64,000 bases of DNA from Vanessa cardui. Taxonomy: Eukaryota; Arthropoda; Insecta; Lepidoptera; Nymphalidae. Made by a program: the position numbers and the translations under genes. The DNA is taken from the NCBI RefSeq assembly GCF_905220365.1, contig NC_061128.1, positions 6,634,001 to 6,698,000 of the forward strand. The letters are read 5' to 3'. Below are positions 58,716 to 64,000 of this stretch, piece by piece. Below the pieces are notes generated by a model, which ran no database searches, was not told the origin of the DNA, and saw only the letters and a list, made by a program, of their open reading frames with translations. How positions within the stretch are numbered: position 1 is the stretch's first letter; every line of letters starts with the position of its first letter.

Positions 58716-59669
58716 ATCCGTGAATGATTACCTTAAATTCTCCCTTCCACTCTGGATTAATGTTTGTCCAAAACATTTTCTTGGCTTTGATCTTATTCGC
58801 CCGGCGTCCCTGGTTAATTTTTAAAAATTATATAGTTTTGCTCTTAATAGTTTTTACTTAACATCAGCAAATGATGAAATGCCGTGTTCATAATATGATA
58901 ATTGATTATATTTCAATATTAGAGGTACAAAACAACACATGGGTCTCGTCGTCTAATAATAATAAAGATATTCTTTAGCTTATCTCATTTCACGGTCTTA
59001 AAAAAATCTCCCTAACAGTATTTTCTTAAGTTAAAAAGTCATCACTAATTATAGTAACAAAGCTGGGTGAGGTATTATTTATATATTAATGTTTCGTAAT
59101 GAACGAAGCCCTTATTTTTATAAAACTACAGTAATAGCTAATCTTCCTGCGTGCCAAAGTTTCTGTCTTATGTCACGTCACCGATTTGAACCTAATTTTT
59201 TTGGTTTGCTACACGTATTGCTACACTATTAACTGTCCCAGTTCTTAACTAAATAACTGTATATAAATATATGTATTAATTATAAAATAAATAAACATTA
59301 CATTAAAAATGATGTAATGCGAGATTAATTATTCTATTAATATCAGTAGAATATTGATTTACTTACGTAATAATATTTTGGAATAATGTAGTAATGCTCA
59401 ATAACTATAATCATTACAAAATAATCTAATTCGTTATTTGTAGCTACAATACTAGTAGTTAAATGAAAAATTACTGACTGTTACGAAGATTAAAATTATT
59501 TGCATAAAAATTTTCTTTTGCAGGACCAGTAAATACTGTAGTTAATAGACATCATTTTACTAAATGAATTGTAAACACTGAATTTTTAAAGAAAATTTTT
59601 GCATGTTGGCTTTTGCAAGACTTTGCAAAATAGGTTCCTACTTATTTTACTGTTATTTCTATGATCATA

Positions 59670-59942
59670 GATCCAAGATGGCCCAGTGGTTAGAACGCGT
59701 GCATCTAAGCCGATGATTGCGGATTCAAGCCGGTTCAAGTTCAAGTTATAATTCATCTCATGCTCGGCGGTGAAGAAAAACATCGCGAGGAAACCTATAT
59801 GTGTCTAATTTCATTTAAATTCTGTTACATGTGCATTCCATCAACCCGCATTGGAACAGCGTGGAATATGTTCGGAATACTCTTCTTAGTGAGAGAGGAG
59901 GCCTTAGCCCAGCAGAGGGAAATTTACAAGCTGTTATTGTTA
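59670..59942 (+). mobile_element. tRNA-derived SINE, copy 3 (internally deleted)
   Basis: It has the head AAGATGGCCCAGTGGTTAGA, a body block GAGGAGGCCTTAGCCCAGCAG (reading GAGGAGGCCTTAGCCCAGC in part) and the GCTGTTATTGTT tail. An 11-bp direct repeat CTATGATCATA flanks it at 59659-59669 and 59943-59953. Compared with the copy at 35299 it lacks some 30 bp after the box-B-like region. Confidence 0.85.
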
Positions 59943-60637
59943 CTATGATCATATGAATGAATTTAAATCTCTGGTATCCAGTGCGGCGTGAACCATGTAA
60001 AGCCGTTGCTATTGGTACTGCTTCTGAACGTTTTCCGGCCGAATGGAATGCTGACAATTCGAAGCCAGATTCTTAAGCATGACCTCGATAGATTAGAAAT
60101 GTTATCCTTTATTTATTTAAGGATTTAAGTACTACATTATCTACTGTCTTATTTATCCTATATATAATATTTCGTTAAACTTTTCATAATTAGCATTTAA
60201 ATATTACGAGTTAAGTCTGTATGATTAAAAAAGGAGGATTCAAATCTGGCCAAGCACCCATTGATTCAGTTTCTGTACATCCAAGCCTAATGTGAACCAT
60301 TACCACAAATGATTGTTTAATGATTAATTTGAAAGGTATTGGCTAAACGTTAATTCTTTCACTAGTAGTGGAATAGGTGATAATGCATATTACTTCCATA
60401 AATTTGTTTAGCAGGAGAGTTAGATGAGGCGCCAGTGATTCTATTTTGGCCAAATGTATAAAATTGCTACAACTGCTTTCTTTGTATAGGCATCTTTGAC
60501 ATTTTGCAAGGAACCCTAATTATTTCTATAAAAACTTGCTCAATTTTCGGTTTCGCATTAGTCTTTAGAATTAAATGGAATTAAATAATATTTAGCAAAA
60601 ATTTTAGTTAAGGTTGATTTCTTTGGGATATTTAAAA

Positions 60638-63440
60638 ATGTTAGCAATGATTCCAGAAGCTATTTGGCCTGTAAAAATATTGTTGCAGGTCGTAATTAGT
60701 AACTATTTGCATTCATCGTACTGTATAACTGTCGTATCTGAAGAGCATCTTGACGTTAAATTACCTAATCACTTCATGTATATTTCTGCGAATAGCTTTG
60801 AGAATATTACAAACTTGATGCTAAACGCTTCAGAGATGGGTTGTTCTGATTACATCGTGCAAATGAGTGATCCAGAAATATTTATGAATGCTTTTGAAAA
60901 TGTTGTCCATATGGGAAATGTTAGACGAAGTGATAGAAAAATTATTATTTTGCCTCTACAAAGTGCTGATAGTAACAGTAAAAAACAATTACTAAGTATA
61001 TTGTTCATGAAAGAAGTTAGTTTTGTGGCAAATATATTGTTAGTTATACCTTCAGATGTATCGTGTGATTGCGAAACTTATGATTTGCTTACGCATAAAT
61101 TTGTTGGATTGGCTGACCACAGTACACCCATTTATTTAGATAAATGGAACTCTTGTACAAGAACATTTGAAAAAAATGAAAATCTATTTCCACATGATAT
61201 GTCTAATTTGTATGGGAAGACGGTTAGAGCAGCAGGATTCACCTATAAGCTTTATATTTTATTGGATTTGGACCCAACTATTGTACCCGAAGGCCGTGAT
61301 GGCATGGACGTGAGGATTATCAATGAATTTTGCAGGTACAAGTATAAATATTACATTTTTTGTGCATAGAGAAGTATTTTAATATAATTCTGTTAAAGGT
61401 GGATCAACTGTACTATAGAATTAGTAAGAAACGATGAACATCAGTGGGGAGAAATCTATGACAATCTTACTGGTGTTGGAGTTTTAGGTAATGTTGTCGA
61501 AGACAAGGCTGATCTTGGCATAAGTAAGGATATAAAAGTATAATTGTTCTTTTATGGACCTTTTTAAAAAAATATAGAATTAATAAATTGTACTATTTTG
61601 CAGCGGCCTTGTATTCTTGGTACGATGAATTTGTAGTAATGGATTTTTCAGCACCTTATATAAGAACAGGTGTAACGTGTATTGCCCCTTCACCGAGGTA
61701 TTGTGCAAAATTTCGTAATAAAAAGTAAAGTTTACCGACAAAAAGTAAATTTAAACTTATCATTTTTTAATTTACTTTTTAGTTTATTGCCGAGCTGGAT
61801 GTTACCGTTACTACCATTTACTCTGTATATGTGGATAGCCTTGTTTTTTACATTTATTTTTGCATCTATAGCTTTAATCGTTGTAAAGAAATTTGAAACG
61901 GACAAAGTTTTTTTGATTACTTTCGGAATAATGATAACTCAGGTAAAATCGGTATAAGACATTTCATACATAATTTTTATATTAATGCTTCAAATATTTC
62001 TACCCAAAAATTATAGATAACATTTAATAGGTACAGTATAAAATAATGCCATCATTTTTTCTAATTAGGTAACTCAATTAAATAGTTTTTTTTTAGACTT
62101 GCATTATTTAATTACTTGTAATTTAATTTAACATGAGATTTAAACTATCAATTATTACCTTAATATAAGTTAAAAATAAAATTTGTAATGTAGTCACAAC
62201 CAGAATCGGGATTCCCTACATGGCGTATACGGAGCGTCATTGGATGGATGATGATAGCTGGTTTAGTTTTGGATAATGCTTATGGAGGGGGCTTAGCATC
62301 CACATTCACTGTTCCAAAGTATGAACCAACGGTTGACACAATACAAGATATTGTCGACAGAAATCTCATATGGGGCGCTACACATGATGCTTGGACATTC
62401 TCTCTTATACTCTCGCAGGAGGTCTTTTTATTTTATAATTAATCATAATGATAAAATATGTACCTTGACTTTGAAATATTTACTTAAAATAAAGTATTTA
62501 TCTCTTAATAGATGTTCAAATTCCATTTATGAATTAAATAATTAATTATTTATATTATGCACTTGTTGAATTAAGTGAAATATATTTAACATTTTAGCCC
62601 AGAATTAAGAAGTTAGTAAGTTTATATAAAACATATCCCGCTGATGAATTGGAACGCCAAAGCTTCATTAGAAATATTGCCTTTGGAATTGAAAAATTAC
62701 CTGCTGGTAAGATTAAATAATAAATAATTGTATCTGTCGTGTGAATACAATGTAATAATTTTCAAAACAAACTTCTTCAGGAACGTACGCAATTGGGGAG
62801 TATATAACAAAAGAAGCATCATTGGATTACACAATAATGCTAGAAGAATTTTATTTCGAGCAATGTATAATGATGATGCGTAAAAGTTCAGCGTATACAA
62901 ATAAATTAAGCGATCTTATAGGACGCCTTCATGAATCAGGGCTTTTGTTAGCTTGGGAGAATCAGGTTATCATTTTAATCTTACTTAGCTACTGGTGTTT
63001 TTTCTTGCGTCTTTAGAATTATTGTGAGCCCACCCAGGCCAGAATTTGGGAAGGTATTCATTAGCATGTATCTAATTTAAAAATTCCTGTCATTAAAGTT
63101 ATTAAGAGGAAGTAAATTATAAGAACGACATAATATTAAATATTTATACATTTTAATTTCTAGATAGCGCTACAGTATTTGGATTACAAAGTCCAACTTG
63201 CAGTAAAACTTTCGCGTTCCAAGAAAGATATCGAAACAGTTGAGCCACTTGCTTTGAGACATGTTCAGGTATTGTAAATTAAAAAGAATATTTATATATT
63301 CATTAAAATAATAAATCGTTTATCTCATTTAAAAATAAAAATGTATTAAATTACAGGGAATTTTCTTCATTTATGTCGTTGGTGTAGTAGTATCTCTCCT
63401 AGCTTTGGGCATTGAAGTTCTTGTACATAGAAATAAATAA
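60638..63440 (+). CDS. Ionotropic receptor, copy B
   Basis: Nine exons, 60638-61335, 61399-61523, 61604-61697, 61783-61942, 62194-62421, 62598-62706, 62781-62965, 63164-63268 and 63357-63440, give 595 residues. Exons 2 to 8 have exactly the same lengths as in copy A (125, 94, 160, 228, 109, 185, 105 nt) with the same phases, so the pair arose by tandem duplication. Seen: S1 with LYGKTVRAAGFTYKLY and RDGMDVRIINEFCRW, first membrane helix in exon 4 (LYMWIALFFTFIFASIALIV), the GWMMIAGLVLDNAYGGGLAS segment, S2 PKYEPTVDTIQDIVD, and a last helix in exon 9. The C-terminal tail is 14 residues shorter than in copy A. The first intron acceptor reads AAAG, a weak site. Subtype not assigned; the N-terminal start could be extended by a missed signal-peptide exon. 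Confidence 0.88.
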
Positions 63441-64000
63441 CAAAAATGTTGGAAGTTTCGAACTCATAACAAAATTTTGCATATTATAATATTTTATTAG
63501 ATATATTTGCACGCTTAGTTACTCACGCAAACACAAAAATATTTTAAATTAGACGTAGATATCTTAATTAAATATTTAGACGTTTCTGTAAAATATTTTT
63601 TACAATATGTTTAATTGAAATAATAATGTACCTATCTCCTAGTTTTGTTTCATGCTATTATATTGTTAAGCGCTTACCATAAATTTCGAGTCGATGTAGT
63701 GCTTTTATTGACTGCAAATAAAATTATTTCTTAGACTTGTCCGTAACTTGACGTCTTGAGAATTATTTCCCTTAACTCTATTTAAATAATTATATACTTA
63801 TAAAAAAATAATGCATTTTATTTTCCGTACCTATGTTTATTTCAATCTGAATAAAAATTAAATTTTAAATATTATACGAGAAAAGTCAATTAATGTTTTG
63901 GATCAGATTGGATGGTTTGTGAAAATAGTTTCAAACCCTTATGCTACAGATAAAACTCTGTTTCATTTGTATCTTGGTAGATAAAGTAAAGTAGAGCAGC
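63441..64000 (+). other. 3' flank of receptor copy B
   Basis: AT-rich sequence with several AATAAA signals (for example near 63716), probably the 3' UTR and intergenic DNA. Nothing else is recognised up to the window end. Confidence 0.45.

Larger units (their letters stand above)
57887..60637. other. Spacer between the two receptors
   Basis: 2.75 kb with no supported gene. It holds the gene-like debris at about 58100-58715 and a SINE at 59670-59942. No third receptor fragment was found on either strand. Confidence 0.45.

Noticed and set aside
1..64000. CRISPR arrays or bacterial-type defence systems
   Set aside because: No regularly spaced repeats with unique spacers are present; the only tandem array is a 96-bp satellite-like repeat in an intron of a eukaryotic gene.

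Overview
This window is animal nuclear DNA, very AT-rich, with spliced genes, long introns and many dispersed repeats. The gene set, tRNA-headed SINEs, jockey-type LINE fragments and an ionotropic-receptor pair point to a moth or butterfly (Lepidoptera); I cannot name the species. No CRISPR arrays, operons of bacterial type or rRNA/tRNA genes were seen.

Layout from left to right. (1) 1255-3463, plus strand: three small housekeeping genes, PSMG3 (proteasome assembly chaperone 3), GPN2 (GPN-loop GTPase) only 9 nt after it, and SWI5 (recombination accessory factor). (2) 6465-13713, minus strand: a 16-coding-exon FAM120A/CCPG-like gene of 893 codons, whose introns hold a clean 254-bp MITE with 4-bp target duplications, a 96-bp tandem repeat and a SINE. 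(3) 15223-16858 plus: a Di-Ras small GTPase. (4) 21580-23514 minus: CLCC1, an ER membrane protein. (5) 25401-26326 plus: Integrator subunit 12 (PHD finger). (6) 26400-29300: repeat-rich stretch with a SINE, a LINE fragment and several long perfect hairpins. (7) 30566-39068 plus: a DM-domain gene with a DMA motif, best fit dmrt93B, with a 6.3-kb first intron filled with transposon debris. (8) 40523-46543: an apparently young, intact gypsy-type LTR retrotransposon with identical 122-bp LTRs, gag and pol in different frames, and an extra small membrane-protein ORF ahead of gag. (9) 46944-51166 plus: two tandem THEM6-like hotdog-fold genes of identical exon design. (10) 54001-63440 plus: two tandem ionotropic receptors with nine exons each and identical internal exon lengths.

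The genes are not a single pathway. The themes worth following are gene duplication (THEM6 pair, receptor pair), a likely bicistronic PSMG3-GPN2 message, mobile-element activity, and a set of unusually long perfect fold-back sequences. All exon structures were built by hand from splice signals, reading phase and remembered family features, so boundaries are predictions.
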